Assembly (NCBI GenBank): GCA_030272155.1
Contig: CP126203.1
Span: forward strand, 682,001-746,000
Direction: 5' to 3'
DNA: 64,000 nt
From: Tetradesmus obliquus
Lineage: Eukaryota; Chlorophyta; Chlorophyceae; Sphaeropleales; Scenedesmaceae
Shown in pieces: positions 1 through 10,676 of this stretch. Position numbers and translations under genes: made by a program. The notes below the pieces were generated by a model. It searched no databases and was not told where the DNA came from. It saw nothing but the letters and a program-made list of their open reading frames with translations. Position 1 is the first letter of the stretch. Every line of letters starts with the position of its first letter.

Positions 1-14
1 TGCTGCTGCTGCTG

Positions 15-490
15 CCAGGTTGTGGCCGCTGTGATGCCTGCCGAGCTGAAGGGCGACTTCTTCACGCTGTTTGAAGGGTCGGCTGCAACCCAATCATGAA
101 CTGAACTTCTCGTGCTGCTGCTGCTGCTGCTGCCAGGTTGTGGCGGCAGTTATGCCTGCGGAAATGAAGGGAGAGTTCTTCACGCGCTTCCTGAAGGGCC
201 GGCTGCAGCCGCTGGCCAACCACCACAGCGCCAACTTTGTGGTGCAGGCATGGATGGCAGCCTGCAGCACGCCCCAGCAGGTGAACACTGTTAAGAATGT
301 GTTTTTTGGGAGAACTGTGGTGTTGGCCTGTTTGACAGTGTGCAGCACACCAACACTGCTGCACGTTGCTCTGAGGGTGTAGGTTTGGGGTTTTGGGTAG
401 GGGTCATACAGCTGCAGCCGGTGGCCAACCACCACAGCGCTATATGTGTGGCCTGCTTGGATGGCAGCCTGCTCCACACCAGCACAGGTG
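15..490 (+). repeat. Partial copies flanking the first visible NOP9 exon
   Basis: Bases 15-85 repeat the acceptor and 5' half of exon 137-280, including the preceding CTG run, and then diverge. Bases about 405-490 repeat the 3' half of the same exon (LQPVANHHSA) with its donor. The intact copy lies between the two fragments. Confidence 0.8.
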
Positions 491-2356
491 ATCCAAAGTT
501 TGTTGTGCACCTGCCAGACCTGCGCTGGTTCTTTGAAAGCTGTCACACACCATGCATATCTCTTTGGCCTGACGCTTCTGCTAATCACATTCATATGAAT
601 GCTGCTGCTGCTGCAGGTGCAGGAGGTCATCAGTGAGCTGCAGGTGCACCTGCCTGACCTGCTCAAGCGCCGCAGGTGAGGGGAGCATGGCTGAATGCCT
701 GCCCGCAAAACCCTGCACTGAGACGTTTGCACCCTGCTCTGTATGCTTGATGTTGAGAAGCCAGTGGTACTAATAATTTGCACAGTACTGAGCCTGTATG
801 GCTCAAACAGCCCAAAATGGTGGCTTCGTGATAACTGCTTGAGTCAACCTGTATGATTAATCTGCCTCACATTTTTGTGTTTGTTCTGGGTTCGCCTACT
901 TGGATTGTGTGCTGCAGGTCTGGTGTAGCAGCAGCGCTGGTGGCAGCAGCAGGGCGAGCTGGCGGGCCGGCGCAGCAGGCTGCTGCTGTTGCTGCGCTGT
1001 CTGCAGCACTGTCTGCCCTGCCGCAGTGGCAGGGGCGGGAAGGTGAGGGGGCAGGTTTTGTAACATAACAATAACGCTATGTCATCGACAGCCCATATCA
1101 TGCAGAGACAACGAGGTTTGTGCAGGTTGTTTGATTTGCGTCAGCATATGAAAACGAATGCTGGCATGGTGGGAATGCGCTTGCAGCAGTGCTGTGCTCA
1201 GCATCCCCGATGTGTTGCTTCTGAAACCCCACCCTGCAACCCTAAACCCTCAACCCTCGCAACACCTTGCCATGCTGCTGCTGCTGCTGCTGCAGGCACA
1301 GACCACCTGGCACCTGCACTGCTCACCTTGGACAGCAATGCAGTCATGGGAGCAAGCAGCAGCAGCAGCGCACCCCAGCAGCAGCAGCAGCAGCAGTACA
1401 ACTCGCATTACGGCTATGGTGGTGGCGGCAGCAGGCTGAGCACCCCTGGCAGCGCCATTCTGGCTACACTGCTGACTCACTACAACAAGAAAGCAGCCAA
1501 GCCATTTGCTGCCAGTGTGGCTGCACTGAGTGCTGCTGATGCTGCAAGGGCTGCCAAGGACCCCGCAGGCAGCAGGGCTCTGCAGGTGCAGTTTAGATTT
1601 AGGGTTTTTGGAAGTTCAGGGTTCGGGGTTGAGGGTTGATTGTAGGGTTTGGGTGGCTGGTGTGTGCTGAGCGCTGCTGATGCTGCAAGGGCTGCAAAGG
1701 ACCCCGCAGGCAGCAGGGCCCTATAGGTGCGGTTCAGGGCAACATGTTTTAGGGTTTTGTGAAGTTTGGGAGTGGGGTTTTGAGCTGGGTTTGATGCTAG
1801 GGTTTTGCTGGCCAGTGTGGTGGCAGCAGGCTGAGCACCCCTGGCAGTGCCACTCTAGCTACCCTGCTGACGCACTACAACAAGAAAGCAGCCAAGCCGT
1901 TTGCTGCGAGCGTTGCTGCGCTGAGTGCTGCTGATGCTGCAAGGGCTGCCAAGGATCCAGCAGGCAGCAGGGCCCTACAGGTGCGGTTTACTCTCAGGGT
2001 CCTTGAGGTTAAGGGTTTGGGTTGGTGCTAAGGTTTTGGTGGGTGGTGTGCGCTGAGTGCTGCTGATGCTGCAAGGGCTGCCAAGGGCCCCACAGGCAGC
2101 AGAGCTCTGCAGGTGCGGATCAGGACTGCGTGGCTCAGGGTTGCTACAGTGCTAGGGTGTGGTGGCCAGTGTTGTTGTTGGGTCTGCAGTGACTGTTATG
2201 CACTGCAGGGCTCAAGCACCCAGCACGCAGAAGGACTGTGCAGAAGCAGTCCAGGTAATGTCAATTTACTGCTGCTGCTGCTGCTGCGGTTGACTGTTGG
2301 CTGGAAGGTGGGGCGGAGCTGCCGGCGCTTCCACTGTGTAGCTGCCACTGATATTA

Positions 2357-2407
<51 letters not shown>

Positions 2408-2730
2408 CAGGCCTTTGTCGAGGGTGGCGTGGCGGGTGCCACTGCAAAAGCATCGCTGCTGGCCAAGCTGCAGGGCAGCTGGGGTGACGTGGCGCTGCAA
2501 GCAGCAGGCAGCTTCTTCCTGGAGAAGGCCTACGCTTGGGCGGTGAGTGAGAATTGCTGTCAAATACTGGTGTAGCCTGTCATACTTTCGTCATCGTTTT
2601 GTTGCGTTGCTCATGTTGTTGGTTACAGACGCATCATGCATCATGCATCTGTCAGAGACAGGCTTCAGGCTTGAATGCCTCCTCCCGTGTCATGGCGGTG
2701 GTTCCTTCACTCACCTTGCTGCTGCTGCCT

Positions 2731-2782
<52 letters not shown>

Positions 2783-2851
2783 AGGACCTTGACCAGAAGG
2801 AGGCCATTGTGAGGGGCGTGGCGGGCCGTACCATCTTGTGTCAGTGACCCC

Positions 2852-2896
<45 letters not shown>

Positions 2897-3873
2897 GCTG
2901 CCGCTGCAGGACCTCGATCAGAAGGAGGCCATCGTGAGGGGCGCGGCATGCCAGCATCTTGATAGGATAATCGCTCAGCTGAGGTTGCTGCTGCTGCTGC
3001 TGCTCTCGCGGTTGCTGCTGCTGCTGATGCTGCTTCAACCGCCGCAGGACCTTGATCAGAAGGAGGCCATCGTGAGGGGCGTGGCGGGCCGGCAGTCGTC
3101 ACTAATGGCGGGCTGCCACTGGGGGCCGCTGCTGGCACGGAAACTGGCGCTGGACTCATACCTGCGCAGGTGAGGGGTTTGACTTTAAATGTGTTGTGTT
3201 GTTGATGTTGTTGTGCAGCATAGATGCAGCTTGCAAGCTGCGACAGGCTTGCACCCGCGCAGGTGCGGTGCTGTGTGTCAAAGGTTTTGGACGTGCATGA
3301 TCTCTGCGGGAAGGAAAGGAGGTCTGATGCGGGCTGCCACTGGGGGCCGCTGCTGGCAAGGAAGCTGGCCCTGGACTCATACCTGCGCAGGTAGGTGGCA
3401 GAAATCATTGTTTTTTGCGTGTTGTCGTAGAGAAGGAAATGAAAGTGCTGCAACAGCTGTGAGAACAATTCTCTTTTCCCACATTGTCCCCTGTTGGCTG
3501 CTGACCTTTGCATTGTGCTGCTGTGCCGGATCGCTCTGCCACTTGCAGCGCAATGCAGCCAGCCCTGAGGAGTGGCGTAAGAATGAATCTTTACAAAGCA
3601 AAGCAATAGTCCCCTGTTGGCTGCTGACCTTTTGTGCATTGTCCTGCTGTGCCCAATTGCTCTGCCTGCCGCAACACAAACTATCAAACACATTCAGCCC
3701 CGAGGAGTGGCGCAAGCGTGCCGCATCAACAGCAGCAGCCAAGCGAGCCTTTGAGCAGCTGCTGTCAGATGACACCCCAGCAGCAGCAGCAGCAGCAGCA
3801 GCACCAGCAGCAGCAGCAGCAGCACCAGGGGATTGGCTTGAAGATGTAGCGCGGCCAGGCAAGAAGCGCAAGG

Positions 3874-3911
<38 letters not shown>

Positions 3912-4373
3912 ACTGAGGAGGGAGGTGCTGCTGCAGCTGATGGTGCTGGCAGCAGCAGCAAGAAGGAGAGGAAGCGAGCAAAGCAAGCGGCAGCAGCAGC
4001 AGCGGCTGCAGAGACAGCAGCAGCACCAGGGGCAGAGGCAGCAGCAGATGCAGCAGATGGCGCGGAGAAGAAGAAAAAGCGCAAGCGATCTGAAGGTGAC
4101 GCCAGTGCAGCAGCCGCAGCAGCAGCTGGTGTTTCGCCAGATGCCGAAGCAGTCAAGCCCAAAAAGAAGAAAAAGAAGGACAAGGCTGCTGACGCAGCAG
4201 CCGCAGCAGCAGCTGATGCTGGTAAAAGCAGCAGCAAGCGCAAGCGGCAGTCAGCTGGTGCTGCAGGCGGTGCTGCTATCAGTACGGATGACTTTGTGGC
4301 GTTGTTAGGGTTTGGGGGCTTGGGTGCTGCCAACGATCCCAAGCAGAGCGGCAAGCGCCACAAGAAGGCCTAG
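137..4373 (+). CDS. NOP9: NOP9/APUM23-like Pumilio-repeat nucleolar protein, 5' end outside the window
   Basis: Probably a PUF-fold RNA-binding protein of small-subunit pre-rRNA processing in the nucleolus (family role known; assignment inferred). Seven exons join with consistent phase: 137-280, 617-675, 918-1042, 1296-1585, 2411-2542, 3048-3169 and 3698-4373, giving 515 visible residues. PUF-like signatures are LANHHSANFVVQAWM in the first exon, DPAGSRALQ joined to AFVEGG across exons 4-5, AAGSFFLEKAYAWA, and GPLLARKLALDSYLR followed by SPEEWRKR, matching the order in NOP9/APUM23. The last exon is a low-complexity tail rich in Ala and Gln with several Lys/Arg clusters (KKRKV, KKKKRKR, KKKKKKDK) that look like nucleolar signals. 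All four internal exons from 1296 on, and the first, have partial duplicates nearby. The N-terminal half lies before base 1. Another PUF-type nucleolar protein is the main alternative. Confidence 0.82.
1640..2120 (+). repeat. Three downstream copies of the end of NOP9 exon 1296-1585
   Basis: The end of the exon, around LSAADAARAAKDPAGSRALQ plus its CAG/GTGCGG-type donor, recurs at about 1670-1735, 1825-1985 (the longest copy, starting at the GSRLSTPGSA segment) and 2055-2115. All sit in the intron before the exon at 2411. Confidence 0.85.
2360..2404 (+). repeat. (CTG)15 tract in a NOP9 intron, just before an acceptor
   Basis: An uninterrupted run of about 15 CTG triplets ends six bases before the exon at 2411. 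It takes the place of the polypyrimidine tract. Confidence 0.9.
2742..3040 (+). repeat. Two upstream copies of the start of NOP9 exon 3048-3169
   Basis: A CTG run, an acceptor and the segment DLDQKEAIVRG occur at about 2785-2830 and 2909-2950, before the intact exon at 3048. The CTG tracts (2742-2784 and 2854-2893) abut the acceptor CAG directly. The copies decay soon after the shared segment. Confidence 0.88.
3325..3590 (+). repeat. Donor copy of NOP9 exon 6 and acceptor copy of exon 7
   Basis: Bases about 3329-3391 repeat GCHWGPLLARKLALDSYLR and its GT donor from exon 3048-3169. Bases about 3556-3590 repeat the start of the last exon (SPEEWRKN) after an AG. Both lie in the intron between the two intact exons, each on the side expected for its splice site. 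Confidence 0.82.
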
Positions 4374-5490
4374 CTGGCAGCACAACGGTACACAAATGGG
4401 TGTGTACATGTGCATTTTGACAATTCCGCACATGCAAGCAGTCTAGCGACGGGGTTTGCTTGTGATGTGATGATTGAGCCAGCCAAGGTCTTTGCTCAAG
4501 GCTTGGTGTAGGCAAGTGGTGTAGGCCATCCTGCTGGCATGGACTGCCAGCATGTGTTGTATGGAGGGAGGGTGGTTGTTTGTGCATTTACGAAAGCAGC
4601 AGGGGCGTCTGGCCCTGCAAGCCCATGTGGGCTTTACGGCCAGTGCAATGACCAATGGCGGCTGCCGCGCAGCACATGTTGCTTGTACCTCACGCTCACC
4701 GGCATGGGGGTACCCCCACCGATGCCCATCTAGGTTATAAGGCCTGGCATTGCCATCTGCACATCTAGGGCCATACGTTCGTTTATTTACATTAGTCCGC
4801 GGCGCTGCAAACAATCCGAAACCTCAACACTGTTGGTCTGGGAGCTGGGCACCTCCTGTATAGGGGTGTTAGACGTGTCTTGCTGGTGGAGGCATCGCCT
4901 TTGTGTCCCCTCCAGTCAGGTTCGCCTGACTGTTGCGTGTGACTAGCCAGTAGGGTGTGACTAGCCAGTAGGATGTCGTCCCCCCTGGTAAAAAAACACT
5001 GTTGGCAAGCTGCCCTGTGTAACTAGTGGCGGGAGATGCCAGCAGCAGCAGCGACCTCCACAAGTAACGTCCAGTCATATCATGAAAAGTTAACATTACG
5101 AGAAACACCTATCTGCGCGCAGCTACATAATCATCTGCAGCCATGTCAGCCGGCGGTGGCACAGGGCCAGGCGCAACTTACTGCAGCAACCTGCAACACC
5201 ACCGCCAACGCCAGCTGCAGCAACCGTACTTAGCTTGACTCACTCCCTCACTAAACAACATGCCAAGCAATGCGTGTACACTCTCATCGGGAGCCGACAT
5301 CCTAAGCCACACCTGCGCTGCTAGTTCACAACTACTAGTTGTCCTGCAGTAGGTGAAGCAGAAGCAGGCGCAACTGCTCCCGCTGGGGTCAGGCACACCC
5401 TGCTGCCAAACACACTGCTGCAGTGCGGCACTGAACTGCAACGTCAACGGCAACTCAGCTAAGCCAGCTCACGCGTCATCAACTCGCTGC
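4374..5490. other. Intergenic spacer between two convergent 3' ends
   Basis: No gene or domain recognised. A short direct repeat of GTGTGACTAGCCAGTAG occurs twice near 4936-4975. Decayed fragments of the neighbouring gene's last exon may begin near 5385. Confidence 0.5.
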
Positions 5491-5499
5491 CTTGAGGCG

Positions 5500-5790
5500 A
5501 ACTGCTGCAGCTAGCAGCCCGGGAAGCAGAAGAACGAGCGGCTGTCCTTGCTGGGCAGCGGGGCGCACGCTGCCTCCTCATACCGTGCTTTTCAGCTGCA
5601 GCCGGTCCAAATTCAGTGCTGCAATCGCGCTGCTCGCTCAGCAGCCTGGGAGCAGCTGTCTTCGCCACCAGTTGGTTCACCCCACAGCACAGCACACTGC
5701 AAATCTAGCCTCTCTTTGGCCAGCTAGCAGCCTGGGAAGCAGAAGAAGGAGCGGCTGTCCTTGCTGGGCAGCGGGGCGCCCTGCTGCACA
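5500..5790 (-). repeat. Two extra copies of the last exon of the giant MYND gene
   Basis: The segment coding KDSRSFFCFPGC and its stop recurs at about 5515-5562 and 5725-5775, downstream (in transcription) of the intact last exon 5920-6016. The copies lie in the 3' flank and do not affect the reading frame. Confidence 0.88.
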
Positions 5791-5919
5791 ACCACCAACT
5801 GCAACGCCAACGCCCGCTGCAGCCAAACACACTGCGCTCAACAGGGTTCTAGCAGTGCTGGCCTGAACTAGGCCAGCTCCAGTGCCGTAGCCACACTGCC
5901 CAACGCGAAAATGCTGCAT

Positions 5920-6860
5920 CTAGCAGCCCGGGAAGCAGAAGAAGGAGCGGCTGTCCTTGCTGGGCAGGGGTGTGCCCTGCCAGGCGGTGCCCTTCCTGGC
6001 CAGCGCAGCCACGCGCCTGACGCAGCAGCGGCAGCAGCAGCAAATGAAAATATGTGAACAGTGCATTTCTGTGGCGCCTGCAGGTGAATGCATGCCGCGC
6101 AACATAGCCGCGGGCAACTTCGTTCCACAACACGCACGGGTGTATGTAGACCACAGAGGAAGCAGTGAAAAAGCATCACGCACATTAAACGGCTGATTAT
6201 CTGCATCAACCAAGCGGTTTAACAGCAGCTCACCAGCAGTTGGGCCCGTGCACCTTGTTGCCAGCAGCGGCACAGCCCTTGCTGCAGTACTGCGCGCTGC
6301 TGCAGCTCGCACAACCCCAGCGCTGCTGCTGCTGCTGCGCGCCAGCATCAGCATTTGCTGCCGCACTGGCAGCAGCAGCAGCTGTTGCACCGTTTGCACT
6401 ACTGCTGCTGCTGCTGTTTGGCTGCAGCGGCCCGTTGCACCAGTCACAGTTCAAGTCTGCCAGCAGCTGCAGGCTCTCCACATCATACCCGACAGGCACT
6501 GCAGCAGCAGCAGCAGCAGCAGCTGCTGCTGCCGCCCCCTGGCCTCCTCCAGTGCTACCGCTGTCGCTGCTGCTGCTGCTGCTGCGTTTGGTCCTGCCAC
6601 TGCTATGAGCCGCACCCTCCGCACCACCACCAGCAGCAGGAGCAGCAGCAGCAGCAGCAGTAGCAGCGGCGTCTGCTGCTGCTGCTGCTGCCATGAGCTG
6701 CGGCCACTTCTCTGGGGGCACTGCCATCAGGCGCTCCCCATGCATCCAGTACACACATGCAGCCAGAGCATCACCGCCTGCAAAGCAGCACCCTGCGCCG
6801 GCCAATCCCTGCTGCTGCTGCTGCTGCCTGGCACTAGCCTCCTTGCTAGACCCTCCTACA

Positions 6861-6902
<42 letters not shown>

Positions 6903-6998
6903 ACATCCAGTTGTAGAGCTAGCGGCAGCAGCGGGACCCTACCCTGCACCCGGTGCTGCGCCAATGCCTCTAATTGATCCAGCAGGATTGGCATCTCT

Positions 6999-7041
<43 letters not shown>

Positions 7042-8115
7042 CGAAGCTGCGCAGTGCTGCTGCTGCTGCCACTAAGCTCGCCTCTGGCTCTGCAAACACA
7101 TCCAGAGCAATGGTCTCCTCTAGCTCCTGAGTTCTGCTGCAGCCTTCTAAGGTCTCTCCAGAGGCAGGGTCTGTGACTGTATGCCGCTTGCTGCGCCAAA
7201 AAGTGGCAGTATCTTTGTCGAGTTGCGGAGCAGCGAGAGCATGGAAGGTCGACAGCAGCTGCAGCCAGGGCTGGATGAGTTGAGGGGGGCAGCTGCCGTA
7301 GCAGCAGTGCTGCAGGGCTAGGTGGTACACGCTGGGGCTGCTGCTGCTGCTGCTGCTGAGGTGCGGCACAGCGTCATTACTTGTAGCAGCTGCACTGCTG
7401 CTGCCACTGCTGCTGCTGGGGTGCGGCACAGTGCCATCGCCCGCACCAGCTGCACCCCTGCTGCTGCTGCTGCTGCTGGCCCAGCTGCTGACTCCTTGGC
7501 CTGCTGCCTCAGCAATGACTTGGAACAGCGGCTGCAGCTGCAGCTGGCGTGCCGCATCTGCTGCTGTAAGAGCCGGCATAATGCCTTCTGCTGATTGTGG
7601 CAGCAGCTCCTGCAGCTTGTCGTGCTCTGGGGCCAGCAGGTGCAGTGTGAGGAGGTTGGATGCAAGCATGGATGGCTGCTGGTGCTGCGGGGATGCGGGG
7701 AAAGGTCAAGACATGCAGCAGCAGCAGCAGCAGCAGCAAACTTAGCTTAAGATGTTGGGTTGAGAGTGCTCTGGGGCCAGCAGGTGCAGTGTGAGTAGGT
7801 TGGATGCGAGCATAGATGGCTGCTGGTGCTGCAAAGACAAACGGCAGCAGTGCAGCAGCAGCAGCAGCAGCAGCGTGATCAGTGGTTGGGTTTCTGAGTA
7901 CTCATGGGCCAGCAGGTGCAGTGTGAGCAGGTTGGATGCGAGCATAGATGGCTGCTGGTGCTGCGGGGGCAAGAAGGAGTGCAGCAGCAACAGCAGCAGC
8001 AGCAGCATCGTAATCAGTTGTTGGGTTTGAGAGTGTTGAAGGGCTAGCAGGTGAAGCGTGAGTAGGTTGGATGCTAGCATGGACGTTTGCTGGTGCTGCG
8101 GGGGCAAGAAGGATT

Positions 8116-8152
<37 letters not shown>

Positions 8153-10640
8153 AAGAGGCCACTTAGCGCAGCAAGCAGCATGTAGCGGTAGAGTTGTGCA
8201 GCCACAACACGCCATACGCATTGCTTGAGTTGCACACAAAGGCCGACATGCACAGCTGGGCTACCCAACCCTCTCTCCTGTGCCCAGCAACCTACACGGT
8301 GACAGTGCATGTTGCTGACATAGAAACTGCATCAGTTGCATGTAAGCAGGCTATTGAAGCATTCATGACATTTACAGTAAAACACGTTTTCTGACGTTTG
8401 GGTGGTATACCCTTGACTGTTGCGTTTTATTACGCAAGTCAAGCAGAAACACTCACGGGACCCAGCCACACCCCACTCACCACTGCACTGCTGCTGCACA
8501 CTGCCACTGTCCCCTGCCTCCTTTACAACATGTTTCACATGTTTCATGCTGTGGTGTGCAGTCAGGGCAGTGCACACCATCGACAGTCAAGTCATCCAGC
8601 CACGCGCCACTCACCACTGCACTGGTGCTGCGCCGCAGCGTGCGCGCATACTGCACCACCAACATGCGCGCAGCAGCAGCTGACTGCTGCTGCTCCGCGG
8701 CACTCCCCGCCGCCTCCGCTGCTGCTGCTGCTGCCGCAGCCGCCACGCGGCTCCTGCTGCTAGCAACAGCCGCCGGCAGCCGGCCAGATCCTCCCGCCCA
8801 GCCAGAACCTAACAGATCTCGGAAAGCTGGCGGGATCAAGATCAGATCTGATGCGATGCTGCCGCCAACTGCCTCCCAAAACTCCGGACCCGCGTCATTC
8901 ACCATATCCCCACTGCTGCTGCTGCTGCTGCTGGCGGCTGCCATCTGTTGGTACCATTGCAGCACTGACGGCTTCAGCTGCTGCAGCAGGCTCCACAGTA
9001 GACCTCGGAAGCTGTCAGAGCCGTCGGCATGCTGACCTGCCGCATCCCTCCACAACTCCCAAGCCTGCATTTGAGACTGCTGCTGCTGCCGCTGCAGGGG
9101 TTCTATGGTCAACATCTGCTCTGCAATGTTTGACCCGCAGTCAAATAACAGCCACGAAAGTGAGGCGTCACTGAGCGCTGCAGGTACCGCAGGGCTGCTG
9201 CCTTGGTATACAGCAGCAACTGCTGCAGCAGCTGCATCCACACAGTGCTGCATGCTGCTGCTGCTGCTGCTGCTGCTAGATCCAGGCTGCATACCCTGCT
9301 GCTGCTGCTGCTGGCCTGCAGCGAGTGCTGCTGCGTGCGCAGCAGCAGCAGCTTTGCAGTTCTGCAGGAGCTGCAGTAGCAGCTGCATCTTCAAGTGCTG
9401 CTGCTGCTGCAAGGCATCAACTGTTTCTTCGCTGCCAACAAAGTGTGTGCTGGTTGATAGGTGCTTCAGCAGGACCCCAGGATCGTCCCAAGAGCTTTGC
9501 ACGCCTGCTGCATTGCTGCTGCTGCTGCTGCTGTCCACAACCATCTGCAGCAAATGCGACCCCTCACCCTTAGTAGCAGCAGCAGCAGCAGCAGCAGAAC
9601 CGCGCGCTGCCGCTGCTGCTGCTGTTGCCGCAGCTGGATCCGTCACGCGCTCCACTTCCTGCTGCTGCTGCTGCTGCTGCGTCTGCCGGCTCATCCTCAG
9701 CTGCACTTCCTGCTCAAACAGCAGCTGCCGCAGCTTCCGGCCCCGGGACCCCTGCTGCAGCTGCTTCTGCAGCGCTGCTCGCTTGCACGCGTGCAGCGGG
9801 TGCTCATGCAGCTGGCTGCTGCGGCTGCTGCTGTTGTGATTGCCCTCGTAATCTGTCATTCTGGAGTTTATGTAGCGATGGAGCAGCTCGACCAGCTGCC
9901 TGGAAGTGTACTTGAGGTCGGTGTACGGCTCGAGATCTGCTGCTGCGGCTGCTGCTGCTGCTGCTGAGCTGCTGATGTCTACCAGCTGATCAACATCAAT
10001 GCTGTCGCAGACTTCAGCCTCCTCAAACTGCTCTTCATCTGATGATGATGCTGATGATGATGCATCATCATCTGCATCGGAGCCCGACTGCTTGGCAGCG
10101 ACCGGCCTCACCACAGCAGCAGCAACAGCAGCAGCAGCGCGCTTGGAGCTGCCTCCAGCTGCCTTGGTGCCAGCAGCCTTCAAGCCTGCTCCTGAGTCAG
10201 ACTCAGACTCTGAGTCCGAGCCCCAATCAGAGCCGCTGAAGTCCATATTCTCAAACTCAGAGTCCGAGGCTGCAGCCCGGTAAGACGACACCGAGCAGGC
10301 TCGCTGCAGGCTGCTCACTGACCTTGCTGAGTCAGCGTCACTGTCCGAGATACACTCCAGACCACCGCCACAGATCCCCTGAACCTCGGAAAAGCACCTC
10401 CTCCAAGCTTTACGTCCTGACACCGCACCCAGCCCCGCCGCCGCTGCTGCTGCAGCAGCAGCGCCCGGCGGCCTCAGCAGCAGCGACAGCAGGTCTTGCC
10501 CGCAGGCTGCTGCTGCCCGCTGCCGCCTGCTGACCATCTCATCCTCGCTGCTGCTGTATCCCCGCAGCTGCTGCCAGCTGCCGATGCTGTCTGTGGAAGT
10601 CTCACCGTCCCAGGCAACCCCCTGCGGCTCCAGCTGCCGC

Positions 10641-10676
<36 letters not shown>

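Noticed and set aside
3377-4363. 328-codon minus frame opposite the NOP9 last exon.
   Set aside because: An Ala/Ser-rich shadow caused by CAG bias. The + frame has the family motifs and consistent splicing.
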